Assembly (NCBI RefSeq): GCF_013410065.1
Contig: NZ_JACCCW010000001.1
Span: 868,001 to 932,000 of the forward strand
Length of the DNA stretch: 64,000 bases
Origin: Granulicella arctica
Lineage (GTDB): Bacteria; Acidobacteriota; Terriglobia; Terriglobales; Acidobacteriaceae
Direction of reading: 5' to 3'
Part shown: one piece after another, positions 1 to 8,276 of the stretch
Layout: each line of letters starts with the position of its first letter
How positions within the stretch are numbered: position 1 is the stretch's first letter
Program-made: the position numbers and the translations under genes
Notes under the pieces: model-generated
The model's database searches: none
Told to the model about the DNA's origin: nothing
The model's input: the letters and a program-made list of their open reading frames with translations, nothing else

Positions 1-1061
1 TACTGGTGATTGGCTGCGTCGGTGGTGCCGATGGCAGCGACGGAGGTGGGGCGCGTGTGATTCAGGTTCTGTGTGCTGGCGTAGTACTGGAAGGGCTGGT
101 GGTGCGGGACGTAGTCGGCAACGGTGCCGGTGTATGCCGAGGTGGAGGACCGCTTGCAGCCGGTGGTGCCGTTGGAGTTGGTGACGGTGAGGTCGAAGCC
201 TCCCTCGAACCAGCCCCAGGTGAGGCTCTTGGCGTTGAGGAGGTCGCCGATGTTTTTACCGGACAGGCTGGCCGACTTGGTGGTGCTGGAGCAGATGTCG
301 CCGGTGGGGTCTGCATCGCCGACGAGGGTGAGGCCGCCGTTGCCGTCTGCGGCGACTGCTCCGCCGGGGTTGACGGTGTTGACGACGCCGTTGGTCTGGC
401 CGGAGATCAGGTTGATGGCGCCGGGGGTGGAGGGGCCGAAGTTAGTGCCGAAGGAGCGGTCGTTGAGGGCGTAGTGTTGGGCGTAGTTCCACATGACGGT
501 GGCGGTGTTGCCATCGAAGTAGCCCATGGTGAGACCGGTGGTGGCGGCGATGGCGGAGGCTCCGGTGGAGGTGGCCAGCGTGGCGCTGTCTGCTGAGCCG
601 ACGGAGGTGGGGAAGAGATCCATTTTGCCGCCGTCAAAGGCTGACTGCTCGGCGGTGTAGCCGTGATCCTGGTCGGCGGTGGCGGCCTGCGAGGGCGAGA
701 GGCGGAAGGGGTTTGCGGCACCGGCACCGTTCTGGGAGCCTGAGTTCGGATTGTCGGTGAGTAGCCCGGGGTTGCTGACGTAGTTGTTCGTCGTCGTCGG
801 GGTGCCGGTGGCGGCGGTGAACTTGGTCTCGCCGGGGAGATTGAGCGCGTTCGGATAGGTTCCGAAGTAGTGATCGAAGGAGACGTTCTCGCCGAAGATG
901 ACCACGACATGCTTGATGGCGGCGGATTGGGTGGTCGGCGTGATGGTAACCGTCGGCGTGGTGTTGGCGCTTCCGTTGCCCGGAGGCGTGCCGGTGGTGC
1001 TGGTGCATCCGCTCAGAACAATGGAGCTGGACAGGGCAAGAGCTAGCGACTTGCGGATCAT
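1..1061 (-). CDS. Phospholipase C-like phosphoesterase lipoprotein, C-terminus beyond window
   Basis: The frame is open from an ATG at 1061 to the left edge, so only about 353 N-terminal residues are present. The protein starts with a lipoprotein signal (MIRKSLALALSSSIVLSGC, lipobox LSGC), followed by a Ser/Thr-rich linker. The phosphoesterase (PF04185-type) motif FGENVSFDHYFGTYPN follows at about residues 56-71. This family hydrolyses phosphoesters such as phospholipids outside the cytoplasm. A GAAGG Shine-Dalgarno lies about 8 nt upstream of the ATG. A second family member lies at 13270-15231. The C-terminal metal-binding half is not visible, so substrate cannot be judged. Confidence 0.85.
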   Translation of the reverse strand, partial: MIRKSLALALSSSIVLSGCTSTTGTPPGNGSANTTPTVTITPTTQSAAIKHVVVIFGENVSFDHYFGTYPNALNLPGETKFTAATGTPTTTNNYVSNPGLLTDNPNSGSQNGAGAANPFRLSPSQAATADQDHGYTAEQSAFDGGKMDLFPTSVGSADSATLATSTGASAIAATTGLTMGYFDGNTATVMWNYAQHYALNDRSFGTNFGPSTPGAINLISGQTNGVVNTVNPGGAVAADGNGGLTLVGDADPTGDICSSTTKSASLSGKNIGDLLNAKSLTWGWFEGGFDLTVTNSNGTTGCKRSSTSAYTGTVADYVPHHQPFQYYASTQNLNHTRPTSVAAIGTTDAANHQ

Positions 1062-1204
1062 CGGGGGTACCTTCGACTGGAGAGTATTGTGCACCTCTCT
1101 TTTTAGGGTCGAAATACTGCTGCGAGGTGACGGCTTGTTTAATAACGCGTCAATATTTTGATTTGAGGTAAGCCCTATGACTTGTGCTGCGTCGCCCGTG
1201 TGGG

Positions 1205-1822
1205 CTAGTGGCGCTGGAAGAGTCGGATTCCGGCGATCCCGCTGGCTCCGGCCTGGAGGCAGGTTGGTAGGTTGTCCGGGGTGATGCCGCCTAGCGCGAG
1301 GACCGGGATGGGAGCGGCAGCGGCGCAGGCCTGCTGGAGGAGGGCGAGGCCGGTGCCTTCGGTGCGGTATTCGCCGGAGACGGACTTCTCGAAGACGGGG
1401 CCGAAGAGGATGGCGGAGAGTGGTTCGAGGCGGTGGCGGACGACGTCCTGGAGGGTGTGACAGGAGAGGGTGACGATGGGCGCGGGCAGGTTGGCCTGGG
1501 CGTATAGATCGTGGATTTGTCGCGGGGGGAGCTCGTCGAGGGACGAGGTCAAGTGGACGCCGTGGGCGCAGGTAGCGACGGCGATGTCCGCTCGGGTGTT
1601 GATGATGAGCTTAGTTCCGGAGGAGCGAAGGGTTTGAAGGAGGGTAAGGGCGAGGCTTGCGAGGGTGGCTGCGGGTAGATCTTTTTCGCGGAGTTGCAGG
1701 AGGTCTACGCCTTCGGCGGACAGTAGAGCGGCTTGCCGAACGAGGGCTGAGCGGCGTTGCGGCTCGTCGCCGGGGAAGAGGGAGCGATCGGTGATGGCGT
1801 AGCGCATTACCTTGGAGGTCAC
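1205..1822 (-). CDS. thiE: Thiamine-phosphate synthase / TenI-like protein
   Basis: This 205-residue TIM-barrel protein has the length of ThiE, which joins HMP-pyrophosphate and thiazole phosphate to give thiamine phosphate. Visible family motifs are LLQLREKD (41-48), LIINTRADIA (72-81), HGVHL (87-91), ILFGPVFEKSVS (138-149) and LALGGITPDNL (175-185). The segment after HGVHL (TSSLDELPP) departs from the usual ThiE substrate loop, so a TenI-like non-synthase role is possible. No TPP riboswitch or other thiamine gene is nearby. An alternative start is the internal ATG at 1807 (MRYAITD), which may be the true one. Confidence 0.75.
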   Translation of the reverse strand: MTSKVMRYAITDRSLFPGDEPQRRSALVRQAALLSAEGVDLLQLREKDLPAATLASLALTLLQTLRSSGTKLIINTRADIAVATCAHGVHLTSSLDELPPRQIHDLYAQANLPAPIVTLSCHTLQDVVRHRLEPLSAILFGPVFEKSVSGEYRTEGTGLALLQQACAAAAPIPVLALGGITPDNLPTCLQAGASGIAGIRLFQRH

Positions 1823-2023
1823 AATTTTAACAGTGTAGGGGCGTGGGGCGGGGTGTGTTAGCTTTTAGCAAGCATAGCCGGGCGCTGGCGAGGCTGGCTC
1901 CCGCGGTCTTCCGTGGCTGTCGCGGGCCTTCGTCGTCGCGGAATGGCGCAACCAGGTTTTGTACGAGTTAGAGAGCAAGCGTCATTATGTACGCATCATG
2001 CACGCATTGATGGGCAAGTGTCT

Positions 2024-3421
2024 ATGAGTAGTGTTTACGATCTGATCGTGATTGGGTCCGGGCCAGCCGGGCAGCGGGCTGCTATCTATGGTGCGAAGTT
2101 AGGCAAAAGGGTCGCACTGGTGGAGATGCGGGAGGTAGTCGGGGGAGCTTGTATCAATACCGGCACCATTCCTTCGAAGACCATGCGCGAGGCTGTGTTG
2201 CACCTCTCCGGCTATAACTACAAGTCCATCTATGGCATGAACTACCGCGTGAAGGAACGGATCACGATGGCGGATCTTGCCTTCCGCGTCCAGCACGTGA
2301 TCAAGACTGAGATCGATGTGACGGAGGCGCAGCTTTCGCGCAACAACATCGAGATGCTGGTGGGCGTGGCGAGCTTTGTGGACCCGACGCATGTCCAGGT
2401 GACGAACACGCGCGGATCGACGATCTACGAGGCGAAGAACATTCTGATTGCGACCGGCACGAAGCCGGCGGCGTCGGCGAAGGTGCCGATCAATGGGCGC
2501 AGCATCATCAACAGCGACCTGGTGCTCGACCTGCCAAACCTGCCGAAGACGCTGATTGTGGTGGGCGGCGGTGTGATTGGGGTGGAGTACACCTGTATGT
2601 TCTCAGCCCTCGGGGTGCGGGTGACGCTGATTGAGCGACGGCCGCGGCTGCTGGAGTTTGCCGACCAGGAGATTATCGAGGCGCTGAGCTATCACCTGCG
2701 GGATTCGCGTGTAACGATGCGGCTGAACGAAGAGGTGGAGTCGGTCGAGGAGATGCCGGATGGCACGGTGGTCGCGAACCTTGAGAGCAAGAAGAAGGTG
2801 CAGGGCGATGCGCTGCTGTATGCGGTTGGACGACAGGGCAATGTGGACGAGCTGAATCTTGCCAATGTCGGTGTTGACTCTGACTCGCGCGGGCGTATCC
2901 CGGTGGACAAGGATTTTCGTACCAAGCAGCCGACGATCTTCGCGGTGGGCGATGTGATCGGCTTCCCTTCTCTGGCTTCGGTTTCGATGGAGCAGGGCCG
3001 GATTGCGGCGGCGAGGGCTTTTGGCGACGAGACGATTCTGTCGAACCCAAGTTTTTATCCGTATGGCATCTATACGATTCCGGAGATCAGCTTTATCGGG
3101 AAGACCGAGGAGCAGTTGACGGAGGAGGATGTGCCGTATGAGGTTGGTGTGGCCTACTACCGTGAGATTGCGCGTGGACAGATTCGCGGCGATACGACGG
3201 GCCGGTTGAAGCTGATCTTTCACCGGATGACGCATGCGATCCTCGGAGTGCACATTATCGGCGAGGGTGCGAGTGAGCTGTTGCACATCGGTCAGGCCGT
3301 GATGGCTCTTGGTGGAAAGCTGGATTATTTCGTCGATACGGTGTTTAACTACCCAACTCTTGCTGAATGTTATAAAGTTGCCGCTTTCAACGGTTTGAAC
3401 CGTGTAAGCAAGTTCGACTGA
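2024..3421 (+). CDS. sthA: Soluble pyridine nucleotide transhydrogenase
   Basis: The enzyme transfers hydride between NADPH and NAD+ in the cytoplasm using FAD. The open frame begins at 1913, but the ATG at 2024 (MSSVYDLIVIGSGPAG) gives 465 residues, the usual SthA length, and puts the FAD-binding GxGxxG at residues 11-16. The disulfide-oxidoreductase site reads ACINTGTIPSK: Cys43 is present but the second redox cysteine is Thr48, which separates SthA from lipoamide dehydrogenases. A second nucleotide-binding motif (VVGGGVIGVEY) is near residue 180. The ROK gene follows 29 nt downstream, probably in the same operon. Confidence 0.93.
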   Translation: MSSVYDLIVIGSGPAGQRAAIYGAKLGKRVALVEMREVVGGACINTGTIPSKTMREAVLHLSGYNYKSIYGMNYRVKERITMADLAFRVQHVIKTEIDVTEAQLSRNNIEMLVGVASFVDPTHVQVTNTRGSTIYEAKNILIATGTKPAASAKVPINGRSIINSDLVLDLPNLPKTLIVVGGGVIGVEYTCMFSALGVRVTLIERRPRLLEFADQEIIEALSYHLRDSRVTMRLNEEVESVEEMPDGTVVANLESKKKVQGDALLYAVGRQGNVDELNLANVGVDSDSRGRIPVDKDFRTKQPTIFAVGDVIGFPSLASVSMEQGRIAAARAFGDETILSNPSFYPYGIYTIPEISFIGKTEEQLTEEDVPYEVGVAYYREIARGQIRGDTTGRLKLIFHRMTHAILGVHIIGEGASELLHIGQAVMALGGKLDYFVDTVFNYPTLAECYKVAAFNGLNRVSKFD

Positions 3422-3450
3422 GCAACGGAAGACAGACGAGGTGGGGAAGC

Positions 3451-4347
3451 ATGGCAAAGATAGTTGGGGTCACGTTGACGGAGCGGATGCTGGCGGGGCT
3501 GGTGGTAGACCACCAGATCGTTGGTCCGCTGCGGAGGTTTCCAGAGAATGAAGACGATCAATATGCCCTGGTCGAGATGCCGAGCGATGGGCTGATCCGA
3601 ACGATCTGTGAGCGGGTGGTGCAGGCGGCAGATGGGGCTAAGGATGTGACGGGAGTTGGGGTTGCGCTGCCGGGTCTGATCAAGAATGGTGTGGTCGAGG
3701 ATGCTCCGAACCTTCCCCAGTTGAAGGGAGCGCGTATCCAGGAGCAGTTGACGGCTCAGTTGCGCCATCATGGGTTGGAGGCGACGGTCAACATCCTGAA
3801 CGATGCGGATGCGATGGCCTCGGGGTTGGCGGCTTCGATTGGGAAGCTGGATCATACGATTCGCGTGTGGACGCTGGGCGTCGGTATTGGATACGGTCGC
3901 TATCCGTTTACGCAGTCTACGGGCGAGGGCGGGCATTCGATCGTCTCGCTCGACGATAGGGAGCGCTTCTGCGGGTGTGGCGGACGCGGGCACATCGAAG
4001 GCATCATGGGGCATCGTGCGATGCGGCTGCGTTTTTTGGATATGGAGCCGGAAGAGGTCTTCGAAGCGGCCAATGCAGGCGATGCGAAGTGTCTGGAGTT
4101 CAAGAAGCTATGGCATAAGGCGCTGGCAGCGGGGACGGCCAGCTCGATTCATATGGATGGGCCGGGGAAGTTCTTTCTGACTGGGTTCAACGTGCGCTTC
4201 GTGGACATGCCGATGTTGAAGGACTATCTGCACCAGATGGTGAAGATGAGTCCTCTGCAAAGCTACATGCTGGAGATTGTGACCGATGACGCGGCGACGC
4301 GGGTGATTGGGGCGGCGGTAGCGGCGGAGCAGGCTGCTACGCGTTGA
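3451..4347 (+). CDS. ROK-family protein with degenerate phosphate and zinc motifs
   Basis: This 298-residue protein has the fold signatures of ROK sugar kinases and repressors: GVGVALPGL, the catalytic-Asp motif ILNDADAMASG, GEGGH and a CGCGG cluster. Two standard motifs are altered. The N-terminal DxGGT phosphate loop reads GVTLTER, and the third zinc cysteine in the usual GHx(n)CxCGxxGCxE pattern is histidine (CGCGGRGHIE). There is no N-terminal DNA-binding domain, so it is not a classical ROK repressor. It may be a divergent kinase or a sugar-binding regulator. It follows sthA closely, with GAGGTGGGG before its ATG. Confidence 0.8.
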   Translation: MAKIVGVTLTERMLAGLVVDHQIVGPLRRFPENEDDQYALVEMPSDGLIRTICERVVQAADGAKDVTGVGVALPGLIKNGVVEDAPNLPQLKGARIQEQLTAQLRHHGLEATVNILNDADAMASGLAASIGKLDHTIRVWTLGVGIGYGRYPFTQSTGEGGHSIVSLDDRERFCGCGGRGHIEGIMGHRAMRLRFLDMEPEEVFEAANAGDAKCLEFKKLWHKALAAGTASSIHMDGPGKFFLTGFNVRFVDMPMLKDYLHQMVKMSPLQSYMLEIVTDDAATRVIGAAVAAEQAATR

Positions 4348-4363
4348 TTTTCTAAAGCGGCGG

Positions 4364-5179
4364 CTATTTTTGGCAGGTGGGACAGAAGTGCGTGCCTCGT
4401 CCGGCGAGGAGGATGCGCTGGATGGGTGTCTTGCAGACGAGGCATGGTTCGCCGGTGCGCATGTAGACGCGGTGCTCGAGTTGGAAGAAGCCGGCTACGC
4501 CGTCGGCATCGACGTAATCGGAGACTGAGGAGCCGCCAAGTTGGATGGCGTGTCGCAGGACTGATTGCAGGGCGTCGCGCAGGCGGGAGAGCTCGGCGCG
4601 GCTGATGCGTCCGGCGTGCCGGCGGGGGCGGATGCCGGCGTGGAAGAGGCTCTCGTCGGCGTAGATATTGCCGACTCCATGGAGAAGTGACTGGTTGAGC
4701 AGCGCGGCTTTGATGGGGGTTTTGCGGCCATGGAAGAGGGCGACGAAGTCTTCGAGGGAGATGGTGAGGGGCTCGCGGCCAGGACCGGTGTAGGTCTCGT
4801 CGAGCGCGGTGACGGAGAGGCGTCCGAAGCGGCGGGCGTCGACGAAGCGGAGCTCGCGGCCGCTGCTGAGGGTGAGCGTGGCGTGGGTGTGAGGCGGAAT
4901 GGGCGTCTCGGGTGAGGAGACGAGTAGGCGGCCGGTCATGCCGAGGTGGACGAGAAACTGGGCATGGGTTGCGTCGGGCCGGTGGAGGTCGACGACGATG
5001 GTCTTGCCGACGCGGTGGACGCGGTCGATGCGTGAGCCGGTGAGAACTTCGGCGATGAGGGCGGGAGGGGATTTGAAGGTTTGTGGCTTGTTGCTGGTCC
5101 AGACGGAGTAGATGGTCTGTCCGTGGATGCGCTCGTGGACGCCATTGGCGACGGTTTCGACTTCGGGGAGTTCGGGCAT
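4364..5179 (-). CDS. mutM: Formamidopyrimidine-DNA glycosylase
   Basis: MutM excises 8-oxoguanine and formamidopyrimidines and cleaves the abasic site. The N-terminus is the diagnostic MPELPEVETV, with Pro2 as the catalytic nucleophile and Glu3 beside it. The C-terminus carries the zinc finger, CLVC followed by CPTC, and ends almost immediately after it. Length, 271 residues, is normal. It lies 27 nt downstream of the lasso-B2-like gene on the same strand, so it may be read through from the RiPP operon although its function is unrelated. MutY, its partner in the oxidised-guanine pathway, is encoded at 58720. Confidence 0.96.
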   Translation of the reverse strand: MPELPEVETVANGVHERIHGQTIYSVWTSNKPQTFKSPPALIAEVLTGSRIDRVHRVGKTIVVDLHRPDATHAQFLVHLGMTGRLLVSSPETPIPPHTHATLTLSSGRELRFVDARRFGRLSVTALDETYTGPGREPLTISLEDFVALFHGRKTPIKAALLNQSLLHGVGNIYADESLFHAGIRPRRHAGRISRAELSRLRDALQSVLRHAIQLGGSSVSDYVDADGVAGFFQLEHRVYMRTGEPCLVCKTPIQRILLAGRGTHFCPTCQK

Positions 5180-5206
5180 GTCCAGTAGGCAGTATAGGCT
5201 GTCCGG

Positions 5207-5680
5207 TTACTGGAGCAGGGCGTGGGTTGAGCCGACGAGTTCGCGGTAGAGGTTTTTTGCGTCGGTGCCGCCGATGAGGATGGTGTCGTTGTGGGTGAGC
5301 CATGCGTGGGCGGCGAACTGGCCCTGCTCGTCCTTGCGAGCGCCGATGTGGAGGTCGGTTGGGATGTTGCGGCTGGCCAGGAGCATGCGGAGAGCAAGGG
5401 CGCGGATGAGGCAGTTGGCGAAGGTCAGGCGACGGCTGCTCTTCTCCAGGGCATGGATGGCGGGAGCGATCTCGGAGGGTAGCGTGGCGGCTTGCGTATT
5501 CGCCGCGCTGGGAGCGAGATCCAGGTTGCCGAGGGCCAGCAGCGTGCGGGTCGAGACGCTGACGGTCGCGACTTTGGCGCAGAGGAGGTAGAACGTGGTT
5601 TCTACGATGAGCCAGCGGTCCTCGCGGGAGAGGCGCATGAAGCGATTGAGAGCGTAGGCGGCTCGAACGATGCGGTGCAT
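5207..5680 (-). CDS. Lasso-peptide B2-type transglutaminase-like leader peptidase
   Basis: The 157-residue protein matches the lasso-peptide B2 family (Transglut_core3 type), cysteine proteases that remove RiPP leader peptides. The catalytic Cys lies in ANCLIRALALRMLL and the catalytic His in FAAHAWL, followed by an Asp-containing segment, giving a Cys-His-Asp arrangement. The open frame extends upstream to 5881, but the ATG at 5680 lies 2 nt past the stop of the preceding nucleotidyltransferase gene and gives the normal family length. It is the last dedicated gene of the RiPP-like operon that begins with the precursor at 9382. Confidence 0.85.
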   Translation of the reverse strand: MHRIVRAAYALNRFMRLSREDRWLIVETTFYLLCAKVATVSVSTRTLLALGNLDLAPSAANTQAATLPSEIAPAIHALEKSSRRLTFANCLIRALALRMLLASRNIPTDLHIGARKDEQGQFAAHAWLTHNDTILIGGTDAKNLYRELVGSTHALLQ

Positions 5681-5682
5681 GG

Positions 5683-6891
5683 TTAGCGAACCGACCGGGC
5701 GGCCACGGCTGTCTTGGTGACGAGGCGTTGCGGTCCGTATTTTTTCAGAAGCCGGACGATGCGGAAGAGGTAGTTTATGAAGAACAGCGGCCGGTTGTGT
5801 ACGGGGACGAACAGGTCTTCGTAGTTCAGCTCCACCAGGGGCTGCACAGCATAGAAGATTCGGTCGCGAAGACGTGGGCAAAGTAAGGAAATAGGCGCTC
5901 TTTTTGCACGGGTCGAGATGGAATCCGTTTGCCCGCTCATGACGTGGGCGACGAGATCTTCGGCGAGAGCGACGATTTTGGGGGCGCGTTGCAGCGCTTC
6001 CACCGCGATCGAGGGGAGCTTCAAACTATAGATGTTTGCGGTAACCGCAAGACCGAGGAGGACGACGGAGTCCTTTTTGGATTTACGGAGGGCGAGGAGA
6101 AGGGCCGGCCAATCGAGCTTATCGCGATAGACGTGAAGGAACTGTGCGATGTCGCAGCACCATTTCAAGCGATCCCAGTAGTGCTTGGTCGCGTGGGCGC
6201 AGAGGCTGACGAGCAGATCATCGGGGCGTTGTATGCGCAGTTCGACGTCGGCGAGGGGCCAGGGTATGTCTGCGCGTTCAATATCCTTCTGCGCATCCTG
6301 CCACAGATGGAAGCGGGCGGGCATGATCTGTAGATGGAACTCGATCAGGAGCGACTCGGTGGGTCGGGCAAAGCTGAACTCTCGGTGGAGTGTGAAGATG
6401 TAGAGATCTTTGCTCTCAGTGTCGGAGCTTTCGAGCAACCGATAGCCGAGCCGACGCGTGACACTCATGACCTGCTGAAGATCTTCCTCTCGAAAGAGGA
6501 AATCGAGATCCGACGAGTCGCGGAGTGCGGCTGATCCATAGAGCAACCACCCTACCGAAGGCCCTTTCCAGGCCAAAACGGTAATGCCGTGGCTGTCGAA
6601 CTCACGCTGCAACTGGACGAGCGCCAGAGTCTGGATGAGGCTTCGGTGGAGATACTTTGCCTGATGCTCCTGCAACATGGAGATGACAGGCGCAGGGATT
6701 GCCTGACTTGCGGATGGGGGGGATGAAGATAGCAGCCTGGAGGCTAAGAGCGGAAACATGCCATGCCAGGCTGCGAGCTCGAAGAGCCGAGTCCAGTCGA
6801 TCGAGGTAAGGTCTTGTGTCAGATCACGGCCCGCCCCGGAATGAGGCGGAAGACATTCCGCCAGAAGGCGCATTTCGGGAGTGGAAGCCAT
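5683..6891 (-). CDS. NTP_transf_5-type nucleotidyltransferase in RiPP-like operon
   Basis: This 402-residue protein belongs to the uncharacterised nucleotidyltransferase family PF14907. The signature is VLAWKGPSVGWLLYGSAALR followed by DSSDLDFLF (about residues 100-130), with the DxD pair expected to bind metal. A helical C-terminal half follows. Members occur beside HprK-like kinases in lasso-peptide clusters, where related proteins have been linked to further modification of a phosphorylated peptide. Here it sits between the PqqD-like gene (14 nt gap) and the B2 protease (2 nt gap), so it is very likely co-translated with them. Substrate is unknown. Confidence 0.8.
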   Translation of the reverse strand: MASTPEMRLLAECLPPHSGAGRDLTQDLTSIDWTRLFELAAWHGMFPLLASRLLSSSPPSASQAIPAPVISMLQEHQAKYLHRSLIQTLALVQLQREFDSHGITVLAWKGPSVGWLLYGSAALRDSSDLDFLFREEDLQQVMSVTRRLGYRLLESSDTESKDLYIFTLHREFSFARPTESLLIEFHLQIMPARFHLWQDAQKDIERADIPWPLADVELRIQRPDDLLVSLCAHATKHYWDRLKWCCDIAQFLHVYRDKLDWPALLLALRKSKKDSVVLLGLAVTANIYSLKLPSIAVEALQRAPKIVALAEDLVAHVMSGQTDSISTRAKRAPISLLCPRLRDRIFYAVQPLVELNYEDLFVPVHNRPLFFINYLFRIVRLLKKYGPQRLVTKTAVAARSVR

Positions 6892-6905
6892 GATTCTGTC
6901 GGTAA

Positions 6906-7184
6906 TCAGTTCGATGGTTGTTGGATAAGCTTTTTGGCCTCAAGCTGGGCGAGGAGAGCATCGAGGTCGGCGGCAAGAACCGTCGGCTCAACGTCAAACT
7001 CGTTCAAGAGGATGGATTGAATCTTTTCGCGAGTCAATCCCTCCGAGAGGAGCTTCCAGAAGCGGCTGGCGACTGGAGATAAGCCGAAGTACATTCCGGA
7101 GCTCATATCAAGGACAACCGTTTCGTCGTTGAGGGACTCCGAAAGGACATATTTGGGAATTGTGATAGTTGAATCAGGTGTCAT
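6906..7184 (-). CDS. PqqD-family RiPP recognition element (RRE)
   Basis: A 92-residue PqqD/lasso-B1-like protein. Family features are the N-terminal strand pair (TITIPKYVLSESLNDETVVL), the MSSGMYFGLSPVASRFWKLL segment near residues 27-46, and a helical C-terminus ending DALLAQLEAKKL. RRE proteins bind the leader of a RiPP precursor and bring it to the processing enzymes. In lasso systems they recognise a YxxP leader motif, which is present in the small protein at 9209-9382. It lies between the radical SAM gene (72 nt gap) and the nucleotidyltransferase gene. Confidence 0.85.
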   Translation of the reverse strand: MTPDSTITIPKYVLSESLNDETVVLDMSSGMYFGLSPVASRFWKLLSEGLTREKIQSILLNEFDVEPTVLAADLDALLAQLEAKKLIQQPSN

Positions 7185-7256
7185 ACATATTCTCCGTCCA
7201 TCGAATAATCTACCAACGCACTCATAAACGTCTAGTCAATCTTCATCTCATGCCCA

Positions 7257-8276
7257 TTACATCGGAGACGGGGTGAGTGCACGCAATTCGGGGCTTGTCT
7301 GGCTGTAGAGGTGTGCAGCCGCAATGGCCATACGAACTCCATCGTCGTCGAGGCGCTCTCGGATACGCTGAACGACGGCAGGGACGTCGTTCATATCGAG
7401 GCAGAGCTCGCAGATGCCGGTGTAACGATCTCGCACGGGCAGCAGGCCGCGGAGCGAAGGCTCATCCTTGATGAGCTGGAAGAGCCCGTAGGGTCCAATG
7501 CTGCTGATGGCTTCGACGAGGGGATCACGAACGGCGCGATGGAGGATGCTGTCGAGGTCTTCGTCAGCGGTATTGCCAAGGACGAGGGGCGACGACGGCT
7601 TCTTGGCGAAGCGTGCGGGACCGCAGCAGGCGTAGACGTTGCCGTCCGGTTCGATGACGGCCTGTAGCGCTGTGGAGCAGCCACCCTTTCCAGCGAAAGC
7701 CTTGAAGGTGAAATGCTCCTCCGGCAAGGTTGCTGCGGTGCCTAGACGCAAGACACTGACCTTCTGGTAGTTCACGTCGATATTGACGAGCTTCTGTTCG
7801 ATGCGCGGGTTGGGGCCGAAGGCCGACATGACACCACGGACAAAGTTCGGCAGGCCAATCTCCTTGCAGATTTCTACGAGAAGAAGGGCGTTTTCAGCGG
7901 GAGAGAACTCCTCGTGATAGTCGTCCCAACTGACGAGCAAGGTATCGAGGCCGGCTTCCTTGAGGCCCATCATCCGCTCGCGCGCGATCTCGGGTTTTTT
8001 CTGACTGACCCAGCCGCCGCCGGTAACGAGCGTAGCTTTAAGGCCCAGTTCCTTGGCTTGCCTGATAAGCGGGAGAATTTCGTTGTAATAGAGAAGCGGT
8101 TCGCCGCCGGTGAAGCAGACCTGATCCGAGTATTTCGGGATGATTTTGAGGTACTCGCTCGCCTGGGCAGGTGTCATTTTGTCCGTCTCTTTCGGAGACG
8201 ATTCGATAATGCAGTGCCTGCAGGCTAGAGGGCAGGTCCGAGTGTAGAGCAGGCCGAAGACGGTGTATCGGATCAT
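7257..8276 (-). CDS. Radical SAM peptide-modifying enzyme
   Basis: The 339-residue protein has the radical SAM cluster motif CPLACRHC (Cys15, Cys19, Cys22) and the SAM-binding GGEP at 57-60. The C-terminal third has extra cysteines in GGCS, YACCGP and GICELC, resembling an auxiliary-cluster (SPASM/twitch-like) region. Such enzymes install thioether, C-C or epimerised residues in RiPPs, and others have unrelated roles. There is no B12-binding domain. Its ATG overlaps the stop of the kinase gene (ATGA), indicating translational coupling. In this operon it takes the place where a lasso cyclase would be expected. The reaction cannot be predicted from sequence alone. Confidence 0.87.
   Translation of the reverse strand: MIRYTVFGLLYTRTCPLACRHCIIESSPKETDKMTPAQASEYLKIIPKYSDQVCFTGGEPLLYYNEILPLIRQAKELGLKATLVTGGGWVSQKKPEIARERMMGLKEAGLDTLLVSWDDYHEEFSPAENALLLVEICKEIGLPNFVRGVMSAFGPNPRIEQKLVNIDVNYQKVSVLRLGTAATLPEEHFTFKAFAGKGGCSTALQAVIEPDGNVYACCGPARFAKKPSSPLVLGNTADEDLDSILHRAVRDPLVEAISSIGPYGLFQLIKDEPSLRGLLPVRDRYTGICELCLDMNDVPAVVQRIRERLDDDGVRMAIAAAHLYSQTSPELRALTPSPM

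Noticed and set aside
1913..2023. N-terminal extension of SthA
   Set aside because: 37 extra residues have no match to the family; MSSVYDLIVIG gives the normal length.
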